From assembly GCF_026652115.1 (NCBI RefSeq), contig NZ_JAPPSQ010000015.1:1-64000 (forward strand): a DNA stretch of 64,000 nt, given 5' to 3'. This stretch comes from Algoriphagus sp. PAP.12 (lineage in GTDB: Bacteria > Bacteroidota > Bacteroidia > Cytophagales > Cyclobacteriaceae). Position numbers and translations under genes: made by a program. The notes under the pieces were generated by a model. That model did no database searches and was not told where the DNA came from. It was given only the letters and a program-made list of their open reading frames with translations. Position 1 is the first letter of the stretch; each line of letters opens with the position of its first letter. Shown one piece after another: positions 33,379 through 41,937 of the stretch.

Positions 33379-34944
33379 TTAATATTCAAACTTTTCAGTC
33401 CAAGGAGTATCAAATTCTAAGCCTTCCTCCTCAGCCACTTGATGTGCGAGAGATATCAATTCCCCTGAGCGAATCAGTTCAATAGCAGTTTCCATGTCCT
33501 CGTACATGACTCTGTCAGAAACAACCGGAGGAATCAATTTTCGAACCTTCTCATAGATTGCTGTCATGATTTTACCTGATTTCATAGGAGCATGATAATC
33601 CATTGCCTGTGCTGCGTAGAAAAGCTCAATTCCGAGGATTTTCTCCACATTTTCTATCACTCGCAATGCCTTTCTTCCTCCGATACTTCCCATACTTACA
33701 TGGTCTTCCTGTCCCAAAGAGGTAGGGATGGAGTCCGCAGAAGCGGGAAAGCATAAACCTTTATTTTCAGATGCCAAAGCAGCTGTTGTGTATTGAGGAA
33801 TCATCAGGCCGGAGTTTAGACCTGTTTCCTTCAAAAGAAGTTTTGGAACTCCTGGAGTATCTCCTTCAATGGAAAGATAAATTCTACGGTCAGAAATATT
33901 TCCGATTTCAGAGGCTGCAAGACATGCGTAATCTAATGTCAAAGCGATCGGTTGCCCATGGAAATGACCTCCGGAAATGGTGTGATTCTCATCAAAAACA
34001 ACCGGGTTGTCTGTCACGGAGTTGATTTCAATTTCCAAGGTATCCTTTACATGCAACCAAGCATTCCAGCTAGCTCCATGTACCTGAGGCATACATCTCA
34101 AAGAATAGGGATCCTGAACTCTGGCACAATTGATATGGGAATTGACAATCTCTGATTCATGGAGCAGATTCAATATAGTCTGAGCCACATGTTGATTTCC
34201 AGCAAAAGGTCTCAATTGATGCAATTCTTCAGAAAATGGCTTGACAGATCCCATCAAACCTTCGATCATCATGGCTCCTGAAATACTTGCATGAGTCAGA
34301 ACATTATGGAGTCTTTCGACAATCTTCATCCCATGAGCTGCCATGAATTGTGTACCATTGATCAAAGCAAGTCCTTCTTTCGGCCCTAAAGACAAAGGTT
34401 CTTTATGGAATTCTCCCAAAACCTCTTTGGTAGGAAGAAAACGGCCATGATGCCATACTTTTCCATACCCAATCAAAGGCAAAAACAAGTGGGACAAAGG
34501 AGCCAAATCTCCTGAAGCACCTACTGATCCCTGTATTGGTACTAAAGGCACCAAATCAACTTCCAGCATCCAATGAATTCGCTGTATAGTTTCAAGACGA
34601 ATTCCAGAAAATCCCTGAGCCAATGCATGGATTTTCAAAACCATCATCAATCTGGCGATTTCCAAATCAACAGGTTCACCCACGCCAACCGCATGACTTT
34701 TCAGAAGGTTTTCCTGAAGGGTGGTTGTATCTGCAGAAGAGATTTTCGAAGTACAAAGCGGACCGAAACCGGTATTGATTCCATAAACAGCCTTTTCTCC
34801 TTGAGCGATTTTGGCTACAGCTTCCGACGAAGCCTCAATTTTTTTGATAGTTTCTGGGCTGAAAACTCCTTTGATTTCCCTTCGAGCTAATTGAATAGCT
34901 TTGGAAGCTGTAAGATGGTCCTGACCAAAATTGAAAGTAGACAT
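33379..34944 (-). CDS. hutH: Histidine ammonia-lyase
   Basis: A 521-residue lyase that removes ammonia from L-histidine to give urocanate, the first hut step. The self-forming MIO cofactor triad A143-S144-G145 is present in GSVGASGDLAPL, with YGINTGFG (about 54-61), the NPV motif and QEDHVSMG (near 420). It is the first gene of the hut operon, transcribed away from the LysR gene from a promoter region carrying LysR-like half-sites. Confidence 0.96.
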   Translation of the reverse strand: MSTFNFGQDHLTASKAIQLARREIKGVFSPETIKKIEASSEAVAKIAQGEKAVYGINTGFGPLCTSKISSADTTTLQENLLKSHAVGVGEPVDLEIARLMMVLKIHALAQGFSGIRLETIQRIHWMLEVDLVPLVPIQGSVGASGDLAPLSHLFLPLIGYGKVWHHGRFLPTKEVLGEFHKEPLSLGPKEGLALINGTQFMAAHGMKIVERLHNVLTHASISGAMMIEGLMGSVKPFSEELHQLRPFAGNQHVAQTILNLLHESEIVNSHINCARVQDPYSLRCMPQVHGASWNAWLHVKDTLEIEINSVTDNPVVFDENHTISGGHFHGQPIALTLDYACLAASEIGNISDRRIYLSIEGDTPGVPKLLLKETGLNSGLMIPQYTTAALASENKGLCFPASADSIPTSLGQEDHVSMGSIGGRKALRVIENVEKILGIELFYAAQAMDYHAPMKSGKIMTAIYEKVRKLIPPVVSDRVMYEDMETAIELIRSGELISLAHQVAEEEGLEFDTPWTEKFEY

Positions 34945-34967
34945 GAAGATGGGTTTATATTCTGATT

Positions 34968-34975
34968 CAAAGATA
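34968..34975 (-). promoter_or_regulatory. -7 box of the hut operon promoter
   Basis: Minus-strand TATCTTTG matches TAnnTTTG exactly and would start transcription about 17 nt before the hutH ATG. No -33 TTTG is present at the expected distance; instead a LysR-like half-site begins at 34996, which fits an activator-dependent promoter. Confidence 0.5.
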
Positions 34976-34980
34976 GGGAC

Positions 34981-35010
34981 TTTGATTGATGCTTTTTGAT
35001 ACTATATTTG
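34981..35010 (+). promoter_or_regulatory. Divergent lysR promoter (-33 and -7)
   Basis: TTTG at 34981-34984 and TATATTTG at 35003-35010 are separated by 18 nt, close to the Bacteroidota -33/-7 pattern. The predicted start is near 35016, so the leader to the lysR ATG (35038) is about 20 nt and overlaps the downstream palindrome. Confidence 0.45.
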
Positions 35011-35038
35011 TCAATATTTGATAACTGATAGGTATCAA
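34996..35038. promoter_or_regulatory. LysR-type operator region between hutH and its regulator
   Basis: Half-sites TTGATAC (34996-35002), TTGATA (35018-35023) and the inverse TATCAA (35033-35038; GTATCAA 35032-35038) lie in the divergent gap. The last two form TTGATA-N9-TATCAA, an LTTR-like palindrome at the predicted lysR transcript start, and the first is spaced 22 bp (two helical turns) from the second and sits upstream of the hutH -7 box. This is the usual layout for activation of the target operon and autorepression. Confidence 0.6.
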
Positions 35039-35904
35039 TGGAGCTAAGACATTTACAATATTTTAAGGCTGTAGCTGAGGAGTTAAACTTTCGAAAAGCA
35101 GCAGATCGATTGTTTATTTCCCAACCGGGATTGAGTAGGCAGATCCGCCAATTGGAAGAACTATTGGGAGTTCAGCTTTTTGAAAGAGATCAAAAGCATG
35201 TGCAGCTCACACCTGCAGGAGTATACTTGAAAGGGGAAGTGGATTTCGTATTAAATCACCTTGAAACTACTCGTACCCAATTGAAGCAGATTGACTCTGG
35301 AAAAATAGGGGAATTGAGGATTGGCTTTTTAGGGTCAGCATCCAATCGGGTTTTGCCGGATTTATTACAAAAGCTCAATGAGAAGCAGCCCGGAATTACC
35401 ACCAGTCTGGAGGAGCTCAGCAATGCCATGCAGGTAGAGATGATTCAAAAGGATAGATTGGATTTGGGGTATGTTCGTATGGCGATAGTCCCAGAAGGTT
35501 TGAGTAAAAAGACTGTTCTAAAGGATTCATTCTCAGTCGTAGTGCCGTTGGACCATGGAGTCAACTCTTCTAATTTCAATAGTCTATCCCAATTTTCAGA
35601 GGAAGCTTTTATTCTTTTTTCGAGTGATTATAGCAAGTATTATTATGATCAAATTATGGGGATTTGTAGAGATGCTGGCTTTTCTCCACAGATCAGACAT
35701 AAATCTGTCCATGCTTTAACCATTTTTAAATTGGTAGAAAATAGAATGGGAGTTGCCATCGTACCAACTTCTCTGAAAGAGGGATATGAGTTGAAAGTTC
35801 GATTTTTGGAGATACCGAATACCAGTCAATATACAGAGCTTTCTGCCATCTGGAAACCGGAAAACAGAAATCCAGCTTTGAAGCGGGTATTGGCATTATT
35901 GTAG
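35038..35904 (+). CDS. LysR-family regulator, probable hut regulator
   Basis: A 288-residue LysR-type regulator. The winged HTH (1-60) reads MELRHLQYFKAVAEELNFRK then AADRLFISQPGLSRQIRQLE, and the effector-binding domain follows (LRIGFLGSASNRVLP, RLDLGYVRM, VENRMGVAIVP). It is divergent from hutH with 93 bp between, so it most likely controls the hut operon, with histidine or urocanate as candidate effector. This differs from the GntR-type HutC repressor of proteobacteria. Control of hut is inference from position and from the half-sites in the gap. Confidence 0.88.
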   Translation: MELRHLQYFKAVAEELNFRKAADRLFISQPGLSRQIRQLEELLGVQLFERDQKHVQLTPAGVYLKGEVDFVLNHLETTRTQLKQIDSGKIGELRIGFLGSASNRVLPDLLQKLNEKQPGITTSLEELSNAMQVEMIQKDRLDLGYVRMAIVPEGLSKKTVLKDSFSVVVPLDHGVNSSNFNSLSQFSEEAFILFSSDYSKYYYDQIMGICRDAGFSPQIRHKSVHALTIFKLVENRMGVAIVPTSLKEGYELKVRFLEIPNTSQYTELSAIWKPENRNPALKRVLALL

Positions 35905-35967
35905 TGTAAATTGAATTACAAGGATTCCAATTTCTAGTTTTTTAAAAGAATAAGCTATAAATCAAAA

Positions 35968-36492
35968 GTGACTAAAGAGATTGCAAAGGGAAATCAGTCC
36001 AATCAACTGACTAGGATTTTATTAATAATTTATCTGATAGTATTGGTTTGGATCATTTTGTTCAAAATGGGAGTAAGTTTTTCCTATATGGAAGAAAGAA
36101 GAATCAATCTGATTCCATTTGCAAATGGCTATTACACCCTGACTGAAACCATTATGAATGTGGTGATTTTTATTCCTCTTGGTTTATACGCTCATATTTT
36201 GTTCCGAAGGAAATCGTTTGTTTGGTCAGTACTTTTCTTTTTTTTGGTCAGCTTGATTGCAGAGACTCTTCAAGTTATCATCAAAACAGGAGTGTTTGAT
36301 GTTACCGATTTATTGACTAATACCACAGGGGGAATTGTAGGTTATCTGCTTATCTCACTTTTTGAAAAGGTTACTTCCAAACCATTGAAGGTCCAAAAGA
36401 TCCTGAATATCCTTGCTTCAATCTGTACAATTTTGGTTATTTCATTGTTGGTTTTGCTGAAACTCAATATGCTTCCAGTAAGATTTCAATAA
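35968..36492 (+). CDS. VanZ-like membrane protein
   Basis: A 174-residue protein with four to five membrane segments. The VanZ-like pattern is seen: a first segment (about 16-36), then RRINLIPFANGYYTLTETIMNVVIFIPLGLYAHIL, a middle hydrophobic segment with AETLQVIIKTGVFDVTDLLTNTTGGIVGYLL, which contains the conserved E...Q...G/D...D-N/T-x-x-G-x-x-G residues, and a last hydrophobic segment. VanZ was named for teicoplanin resistance, but most homologues are of unknown function. It starts at GTG 35968. Confidence 0.82.
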   Translation: MTKEIAKGNQSNQLTRILLIIYLIVLVWIILFKMGVSFSYMEERRINLIPFANGYYTLTETIMNVVIFIPLGLYAHILFRRKSFVWSVLFFFLVSLIAETLQVIIKTGVFDVTDLLTNTTGGIVGYLLISLFEKVTSKPLKVQKILNILASICTILVISLLVLLKLNMLPVRFQ

Positions 36493-36545
36493 CTTGAATC
36501 AAGCAACAATATTTTTGAAAAACCCTCTAAATAGGCCTTAAACCT

Positions 36546-36567
36546 AAATGTCGGGCAAATGTCGGGT
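36546..36567 (+). repeat. Tandem 11-bp direct repeat upstream of the XRE-membrane gene
   Basis: AAATGTCGGGC (36546-36556) is followed at once by AAATGTCGGGT (36557-36567). Two copies on the same face of the helix, 11 bp apart and 79-100 bp before the ATG, look like a pair of binding sites for a regulator, possibly the HTH protein encoded downstream. Confidence 0.5.
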
Positions 36568-36645
36568 GAAAACCGAGTTGTTTTCGTCCTCTTATAATCA
36601 ATGAACTGAGAAATTGCCATGGTTAAATCAAAATCACAATTCACA

Positions 36646-37425
36646 ATGAAGCAACCAGAATTAGGTAAAAAAATCTCAGAATGGAGAAAGGCCAAGGGAA
36701 TGACCCAAGAGGAGTTAGTCGAAAAATGCAATTTGAATGTAAGGACCATCCAGCGGATAGAAGCTGGAGAAGTCATGCCCAGAAGCTATACGATCAAGGC
36801 ATTGATGGAGGCATTGGAAATAGAGTGGGAGACTTCATCTGAATTTGAAAAAGCTTCATCTTCTGTTTTTCCGAAAACCCCTTCCAAGATCCTTTTGATC
36901 AGTATACTTTTCGGGGTTTTGTATCTGCTTTCTATTTTTTTTGAATTCGGTTTGGACATGGCATATATCCAAAAATCGATTTCAGCTATTAACTATATCC
37001 CTTATAAAATAGTTATTTTCATTTTCTATTTGATCTTCATGCTTCCCATATTCAATATCGCCTGGGGACTTAAATCTAGGTGGATGAAAACTGGAGTTTG
37101 TCTTTTGGTGATCGCCAAATTTGTAGCCTATATAGTTTCTTTTTTTGTGATCGCTAATGATTCTTTGAATCATCAATTTTCTTATATGATACCAAGTATG
37201 ATTCCTTGGGGAGTTGGATATATCTTGTTGGGTTACCAATTAACCAAAATTGAAATTAGCTTTCCGGAGGAAGTAAAACTCATTGGAATTCTAGGAATTG
37301 TTTCTGGATTTTTAATTCTTTCAATTATAGGAGGGATTTTGGCACCCTTTACTTCTTTTGTATTTGAATTGGGACTTTTATATATCTATTTCAAGCTTTT
37401 CAATTCAAAGATGGTGATGGCTTAA
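36646..37425 (+). CDS. XRE-family HTH protein with C-terminal membrane domain
   Basis: A 259-residue protein with an N-terminal Cro/C1-type HTH (about 5-60: ELGKKISEWRKAKGMTQEEL, then CNLNVRTIQRIEAGEVMPRS) fused to six or so membrane segments (about 80-255). This membrane-tethered regulator architecture is common in Bacteroidota. It may sense a membrane signal; target unknown, perhaps itself through the 11-bp repeats. The ATG at 36646 is preferred because the HTH begins there; ATG 36619 would add nine residues. Confidence 0.8.
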   Translation: MKQPELGKKISEWRKAKGMTQEELVEKCNLNVRTIQRIEAGEVMPRSYTIKALMEALEIEWETSSEFEKASSSVFPKTPSKILLISILFGVLYLLSIFFEFGLDMAYIQKSISAINYIPYKIVIFIFYLIFMLPIFNIAWGLKSRWMKTGVCLLVIAKFVAYIVSFFVIANDSLNHQFSYMIPSMIPWGVGYILLGYQLTKIEISFPEEVKLIGILGIVSGFLILSIIGGILAPFTSFVFELGLLYIYFKLFNSKMVMA

Positions 37426-37430
37426 TTTGA

Positions 37431-39119
37431 TTAATTTTCACCTAATTCAGATTTTATTACCCCTTTCAGTTTTTTCAACTGCTGCTCATTGAGGCTGCTT
37501 TCACTTTCAATCTCCAGGATTTTTGGATGGATACTTGGAGAATAGAAATCCTGTAATGCTTCAGTCAGGGATTTTTGATCCGAAACTTTTGTGTAGTTGA
37601 AATGGAAATCTTTTGCCAAACTCTCCGCCGTTAAGGCTTGTTTGGTTTCGAAGTATTCCTCCAATTCTGGTTGTTTCTTTGGCCCGTCAATCATTCTGAA
37701 AATGCCGCCTGCATGGTTGTTCAGCAGGATGATTCTAAGATTCGGCATGGAGTAGTTGTGCCAAAAGGCATTTCGGTCATAGAAGAAGGCCAAATCACCT
37801 GTAATCAGTGTGACTGGATCTTTGGTGGTAAACGTACAACCTACTGCAGTGCTATTGGATCCGTCTATTCCACTGGTCCCTCGATTGCAATAGATTTCTT
37901 GAGTTCTTGCTCCCAATTGATTCAGGTAGCGAACAGACATGGAATTGGCAACGTGGATTTTTGAGCTTTTAGGTACATAAGAAAGTACGGTTTTCAAGGC
38001 TGAAAACTCGCCAAATTCTAGTTCCTGAAAAGCTGTTTCCAGAAGTTGATCGGTTTGGCAATTCAAATCATGCCATCTAGCGTAATAGCTTTCCTCTTGA
38101 GATGAAATATGCTCCAAGAACCAAGAAAGAAAATCCTCAGGTGAAGCAGGAACCAATTGACTTAAAGACTGAAATACATCTTTCCCTTTTCCATCTTCTT
38201 GAATATGCCAATGTACAGCATTCGCTTCTCTAAGGAACAGCTTCAAAGGCTTAGAAATAATGGATTTTCCAAAGCTGATGATCAAATCAGGATTTAATTC
38301 CAGATTCAAATCTTCATTTCCAACAAAATGATCATGAAGATTAATCGTTTCCTCCGACTGCATGTTGGAAATGGTGTCGGTGATAACTACCACATTTTTT
38401 TCTTTGGAAATCTTATCTAAAAGAACTTGAATCTCTGGATTTGGGTTTTGTTGACCTGCTAGAATAAGAATTCTCTTTTGATCTTTTAGCTGACTTAGAA
38501 GCTGAATTTTAGATTCAGAAGAGAGCTCAATATTGCTAGAACACAAATGTGTGATTTTGGGATTTTCAGGAAACTGAAACTTCTCATTTTCGGAAGGGTA
38601 AAAAGGTTCTCTTAAAGGAATGTTGATGTGAACGGGACCCTTTGGAAAACTTTGACTTAGATTGATCGCCTCATTACTGATTCTGCTTGCCCAGGCTATT
38701 TGATCTGGATGTGAATAAGAATCCGGAAACTGAAAGCTCCCTTTTACATGCTTTCCATAGACTTCCGGTTGGAAAATCGTCTGTCCATCCCATTGATCAA
38801 TCCATTCTGGAGGTCGATCTGCCGTTAGAATAAGCAATGGGATATTCTGGAAAAAAGCTTCTGCCACAGCAGGAAAGTAATTCAGTGCGGCAGATCCCGA
38901 GGTGCAAACCAACACGACTGGCTCATCCAATTGCTGAGCCATACCCATTGCTATAAAAGCCGCGGAACGCTCATCAGATATAGTTCTTGCGTGTATTTCA
39001 GGATGCCTTGCAAAGGCTAAAGTCAAAGGAGCACAACGTGATCCAGGGGATAAAATGACGTTTTTGATGCCTTTTTTGGCACAAATAGCCACTAGATCGA
39101 TAATGGGTTGTAAGATCAA
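37431..39119 (-). CDS. menD: SEPHCHC synthase, menaquinone biosynthesis
   Basis: A 562-residue thiamine-diphosphate enzyme that condenses isochorismate with 2-oxoglutarate to SEPHCHC. It has VILSPGSRCAPLTLAFARH (about 20-38), DERSAAFIAMGMAQ, VCTSGSAALNYFPAVAEAF, GTSGIDGSNSTAVG (TPP diphosphate region), GDLAFFYDRNAF and LLNNHAGGIFRM (TPP/Mg motif). The start is TTG 39119, which overlaps the menF stop codon (TTGA), so translation is coupled. menB, menC, menE and menA are not in the window. Confidence 0.95.
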   Translation of the reverse strand: MILQPIIDLVAICAKKGIKNVILSPGSRCAPLTLAFARHPEIHARTISDERSAAFIAMGMAQQLDEPVVLVCTSGSAALNYFPAVAEAFFQNIPLLILTADRPPEWIDQWDGQTIFQPEVYGKHVKGSFQFPDSYSHPDQIAWASRISNEAINLSQSFPKGPVHINIPLREPFYPSENEKFQFPENPKITHLCSSNIELSSESKIQLLSQLKDQKRILILAGQQNPNPEIQVLLDKISKEKNVVVITDTISNMQSEETINLHDHFVGNEDLNLELNPDLIISFGKSIISKPLKLFLREANAVHWHIQEDGKGKDVFQSLSQLVPASPEDFLSWFLEHISSQEESYYARWHDLNCQTDQLLETAFQELEFGEFSALKTVLSYVPKSSKIHVANSMSVRYLNQLGARTQEIYCNRGTSGIDGSNSTAVGCTFTTKDPVTLITGDLAFFYDRNAFWHNYSMPNLRIILLNNHAGGIFRMIDGPKKQPELEEYFETKQALTAESLAKDFHFNYTKVSDQKSLTEALQDFYSPSIHPKILEIESESSLNEQQLKKLKGVIKSELGEN

Positions 39120-40327
39120 GCTTGGGATTTTTGAATGAATTTACCGATGATTTCGCATTTCATTTCAGTCTCTTCCCATTCTTTTTGTGGATCTGATTCT
39201 TCGGTAACTCCAGCGCCTGCATAAAGAGTGACTTTTCCATCTTGGAAGGAAGCTGTTCTCAAATTGACAAAAATGGAAGTTTCATCTTGAATATTTACCG
39301 GACCAATAAAGCCAGCATAAAATGAGCGATCAAAACCCTCGAATTTTTTCAAGAAATCATGAGCTTCTTTACGAGGCATGCCACAAACTGCTGAAGTGGG
39401 ATGAAGCAATTCCAACATGATTGACCCCAATTGTGGGAAGTTGGTTGCTTTCATATTCACTCGGAAATCTGAACGCAAATGAAGTAGGCTTCCTGCCATC
39501 ACAGTTTTAGGTCCATGTTCCTCGTATTCTCTTAGGCGGATTCTTTTGAAGCAATCCACTATGTATCGGCAAACCAAAGCTTGTTCTTCGATTTCTTTTT
39601 GAGTCCAAGCGGCTGTTTTAAGCGGGTTTTCTCCTTTTGCAGCCTGTGTTCCTGCCAATGACATGGTAAAAAACTCATCGCCTTTGGTTTCTATCAAAAC
39701 CTCTGGGCTTGCTCCAAGCCAAGTGCCGATTTTTGGAATGTGGAAGAAGTTGACAAAGGAGTTAGGAGAAGATTGAAGAAGATTTTTGATGGCGATGGCC
39801 AAATCAAAATTCTCAGGGATTTCAAAACTTTTTGTTCTCGCAGGAACAACCTTTTCTAAGTAACCATCCTGAATGGATTGGATACTTTTCTCTACCAATT
39901 CAATGAAATGCTCTTGAGACTCACCATCCTTATTTTTTGGATAAGAGTTAGAAAGCACATTGATTCTCTGGACAGATTTTAAATATTCCTGATGAGAAAT
40001 GTCTGTTGCTACTTTTGTCCATTCAGGAAGGTCTTCTTTTTGAATTTGCTGATCCAGCTTCCAATTCCAATAGTGAGTAGCTTCAATGAAAAAAGCTTGC
40101 TTATCTTCTTGGTCCTCAAATGGATGTACTATGAATCCTGAAGGTAACTGCTCTAGTTGTAAATTGACTTTTCTGGGGGTTTCCTGTCCATCGAAAATTA
40201 ATTCTAAGGTATTGGATTTAGGTTTTCTCCAGATGGCAAATGAGCCGCCTGATGCAAATCCTGCATTGAGGATTTGGTCTAATACTTGAGTAATGGAAAG
40301 CGACTTTGAAACGATAGATTCGATCAT
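39116..40327 (-). CDS. menF: Isochorismate synthase
   Basis: A 403-residue chorismate-binding enzyme that converts chorismate to isochorismate, the entry to menaquinone synthesis. The C-terminal catalytic domain has YLEKVVPARTKSFEIP, FFHIPKIGTWLGASPEVLIE, MSLAGTQAAKG, HPTSAVCGMPRKEAHDFL and FYAGFIGPV, with the Mg-binding Glu residues near the end (EESDPQKEWEETEMK). It fits MenF/EntC, and its place next to menD makes MenF the right name. It overlaps both neighbours by 4 bp. Confidence 0.95.
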   Translation of the reverse strand: MIESIVSKSLSITQVLDQILNAGFASGGSFAIWRKPKSNTLELIFDGQETPRKVNLQLEQLPSGFIVHPFEDQEDKQAFFIEATHYWNWKLDQQIQKEDLPEWTKVATDISHQEYLKSVQRINVLSNSYPKNKDGESQEHFIELVEKSIQSIQDGYLEKVVPARTKSFEIPENFDLAIAIKNLLQSSPNSFVNFFHIPKIGTWLGASPEVLIETKGDEFFTMSLAGTQAAKGENPLKTAAWTQKEIEEQALVCRYIVDCFKRIRLREYEEHGPKTVMAGSLLHLRSDFRVNMKATNFPQLGSIMLELLHPTSAVCGMPRKEAHDFLKKFEGFDRSFYAGFIGPVNIQDETSIFVNLRTASFQDGKVTLYAGAGVTEESDPQKEWEETEMKCEIIGKFIQKSQA

Positions 40328-40746
40328 TTTCTATCTAAAATTGCAAGGGTGATTCTACTGATGCAGCAAAGGTCTTTTGCTTCATTATAAATTTTTATTT
40401 CCCAAACTTGAGTTGATTTGCCTACATGAATGGGACTTACCCGACCAGTAACGTGACCTTCTTTGGCAGATTTAAGATGGTTTGCGTTGATTTCCAACCC
40501 TACACAGACCTGCTTTTCTAAATCTAAAGTCAATGTTCCCGCGATAGAACCCAGTGTTTCGGCAAGTACAACGTTTGCACCTCCATGTAACAAGCCCATA
40601 GGCTGTTTGGTTCGATGATCGACAGGCATGGTCGCTTCAATGAAATCATTACCTATCTCGGTGAATTTGATTCCAATGAACTGGACCATATTATTGGTCC
40701 CCATTTTATTTAGTTGGTCTAGAGAAGGCTTTGAACGAAAGACCAT
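40324..40746 (-). CDS. menI: Hotdog thioesterase, probable DHNA-CoA hydrolase
   Basis: A 140-residue PaaI/YdiI-type hotdog-fold thioesterase. Q48, H54 and E63 with S67 lie in TKQPMGLLHGGANVVLAETLGS and correspond in order and spacing to the active-site Gln, His and Glu of YdiI-like thioesterases. YdiI hydrolyses 1,4-dihydroxy-2-naphthoyl-CoA in menaquinone synthesis. The gene overlaps menF by 4 bp (ATGA) and is the first gene of a menI-menF-menD operon, which supports MenI function. Broader acyl-CoA thioesterase activity remains possible. Confidence 0.82.
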   Translation of the reverse strand: MVFRSKPSLDQLNKMGTNNMVQFIGIKFTEIGNDFIEATMPVDHRTKQPMGLLHGGANVVLAETLGSIAGTLTLDLEKQVCVGLEINANHLKSAKEGHVTGRVSPIHVGKSTQVWEIKIYNEAKDLCCISRITLAILDRK

Positions 40747-40783
40747 GAATTTTGACGGGATTTGTTTTTCTTTGGGCTTGAGA

Positions 40784-40791
40784 CAAAAATA
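40784..40791 (-). promoter_or_regulatory. -7 box of the menI-menF-menD operon
   Basis: Minus-strand TATTTTTG matches TAnnTTTG exactly and lies 38 bp upstream of the menI ATG at 40746, giving a leader of about 30 nt. It almost touches the start codon of the divergent histidine phosphatase gene. Confidence 0.45.
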
Positions 40792-40798
40792 AAGAATC

Positions 40799-41422
40799 TT
40801 GAATCGAAAAAAAATTTACTTAGTACGCCACGGACAGACTGATTTTAATTTGAAAGGTGTCGTCCAAGGCTCAGGCATAGATGCACCTATCAATGATACA
40901 GGAAGAGCGCAAGCAAAAGCATTTTTTGAAGCGTATCAAAACGTGCCTTTTGACCAAGCGTATCATACGGCATTGATTAGAACCAGACAGTCGATTGAAT
41001 CATTCATTGAAAAGGGAATTCCTACAGAAACATTGCCTGAATTGAATGAGATTTCTTGGGGAGATTATGAAGGGACACCAATGACACCTGAGGAAAGTCA
41101 GTACTATCAGCACATGCTTCACCAATGGCAGCAGGGTAATTTGGATTATGCGATTGCAGGTGGGGAAAGTCCCAATACTGTTGCCGAGAGAATGAGCAAA
41201 GGGATACAAAAAATCTTAGATGGTCCAGGCGAAACGGTTTTGGTGTGTATGCACGGTAGGGCTATGAGAATCTTCCTTAGTTTGATTTTCAACTATGACC
41301 TGCGATTCATGGATCAATTCGAGCATAGCAACCTTTGCCTGTATTTATTGGATCAATTGGAAGACGGAACCTTCGTCCTCAAAAAAGGGAATGATAGAGA
41401 GCATTTAAAAAGCCTTGGATAA
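40799..41422 (+). CDS. Histidine phosphatase family protein
   Basis: A 207-residue phosphoglycerate-mutase-like phosphatase. The phospho-acceptor His11 is in YLVRHGQTD; R and E residues of the active site are in ALIRTRQSIESF and ISWGDYEGTP, and the second His is in VCMHGRAMRIFLS. Substrate unknown (candidates are small phosphometabolites; the cobalamin phosphatase CobC is one relative). The start is TTG at 40799, since an in-frame stop lies 9 nt upstream and the domain begins only four residues in. It is divergent from menI with a 52-bp gap. Confidence 0.88.
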   Translation: MNRKKIYLVRHGQTDFNLKGVVQGSGIDAPINDTGRAQAKAFFEAYQNVPFDQAYHTALIRTRQSIESFIEKGIPTETLPELNEISWGDYEGTPMTPEESQYYQHMLHQWQQGNLDYAIAGGESPNTVAERMSKGIQKILDGPGETVLVCMHGRAMRIFLSLIFNYDLRFMDQFEHSNLCLYLLDQLEDGTFVLKKGNDREHLKSLG

Positions 41423-41434
41423 ACCTAGCTAAGG

Positions 41435-41833
41435 TTACTGGGCTTTTTGATTTCTTTTGGAATTCTCTTGATTTTGGTGTGCTTCCAAATAAACCTCCAT
41501 GGTCTTTTTGCTTTCAGTAATATCAAAAAGTCTAAATGCAATTTCTTGCAATTTAATAGCTGAATTTTTACCAGTATCAATCAAGAAGTCCCCGAGAAAG
41601 CACTCATCAAAATCACAAGATGGGATTTCGATCAATAAAGCTAGCTCCGAATTACCAGAATAGGTTTTCGTATCAAACAAAGAAAATTGGGATTCAATCT
41701 CTTTTAAATTGGTCTGATGTGACTTTAATTCTTTGGATTTGAAAAGAACCAAAAATGTTTTGGTATCGTCTTCATTGGCCCAAGATAAATTAAAGGTTAT
41801 CAGAGTGAACAGGGTGATTAACAGTACTCTCAT
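41435..41833 (-). CDS. Hypothetical secreted protein
   Basis: A 132-residue protein with a cleavable signal peptide (VLLITLFTLITFNLSWANE, predicted cleavage after Ala). The mature part is mixed alpha/beta; it has two Cys (CDFDEC) that could pair. The C-terminal tail is very hydrophilic (AHQNQENSKRNQKAQ). I do not recognise the family. The ATG at 41833 is chosen; a TTG three codons upstream is unlikely. It converges on the histidine phosphatase gene with 12 bp between the stops and no clear hairpin. Confidence 0.6.
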   Translation of the reverse strand: MRVLLITLFTLITFNLSWANEDDTKTFLVLFKSKELKSHQTNLKEIESQFSLFDTKTYSGNSELALLIEIPSCDFDECFLGDFLIDTGKNSAIKLQEIAFRLFDITESKKTMEVYLEAHQNQENSKRNQKAQ

Positions 41834-41897
41834 AGCTTTCAATATAAAAATTAAAAAGCTTGAAATCCAAAAGAGCCTCTAAAAAAAGTGCAATAAA

Positions 41898-41919
41898 AAA
41901 CCCCGAAGATTCGGGGTTT
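41898..41919 (-). terminator. Terminator after the cdsZ-nif3 operon
   Basis: A 10-bp GC-rich stem (41898-41907 with 41910-41919, CCCCGAA/TTCGGGG core) has T-rich flanks on both strands. It follows the stop codon of the zinc-ribbon gene (41938) on the minus strand. Confidence 0.8.
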
Positions 41920-41937
41920 CTTTTTCTAGGTATGAAA

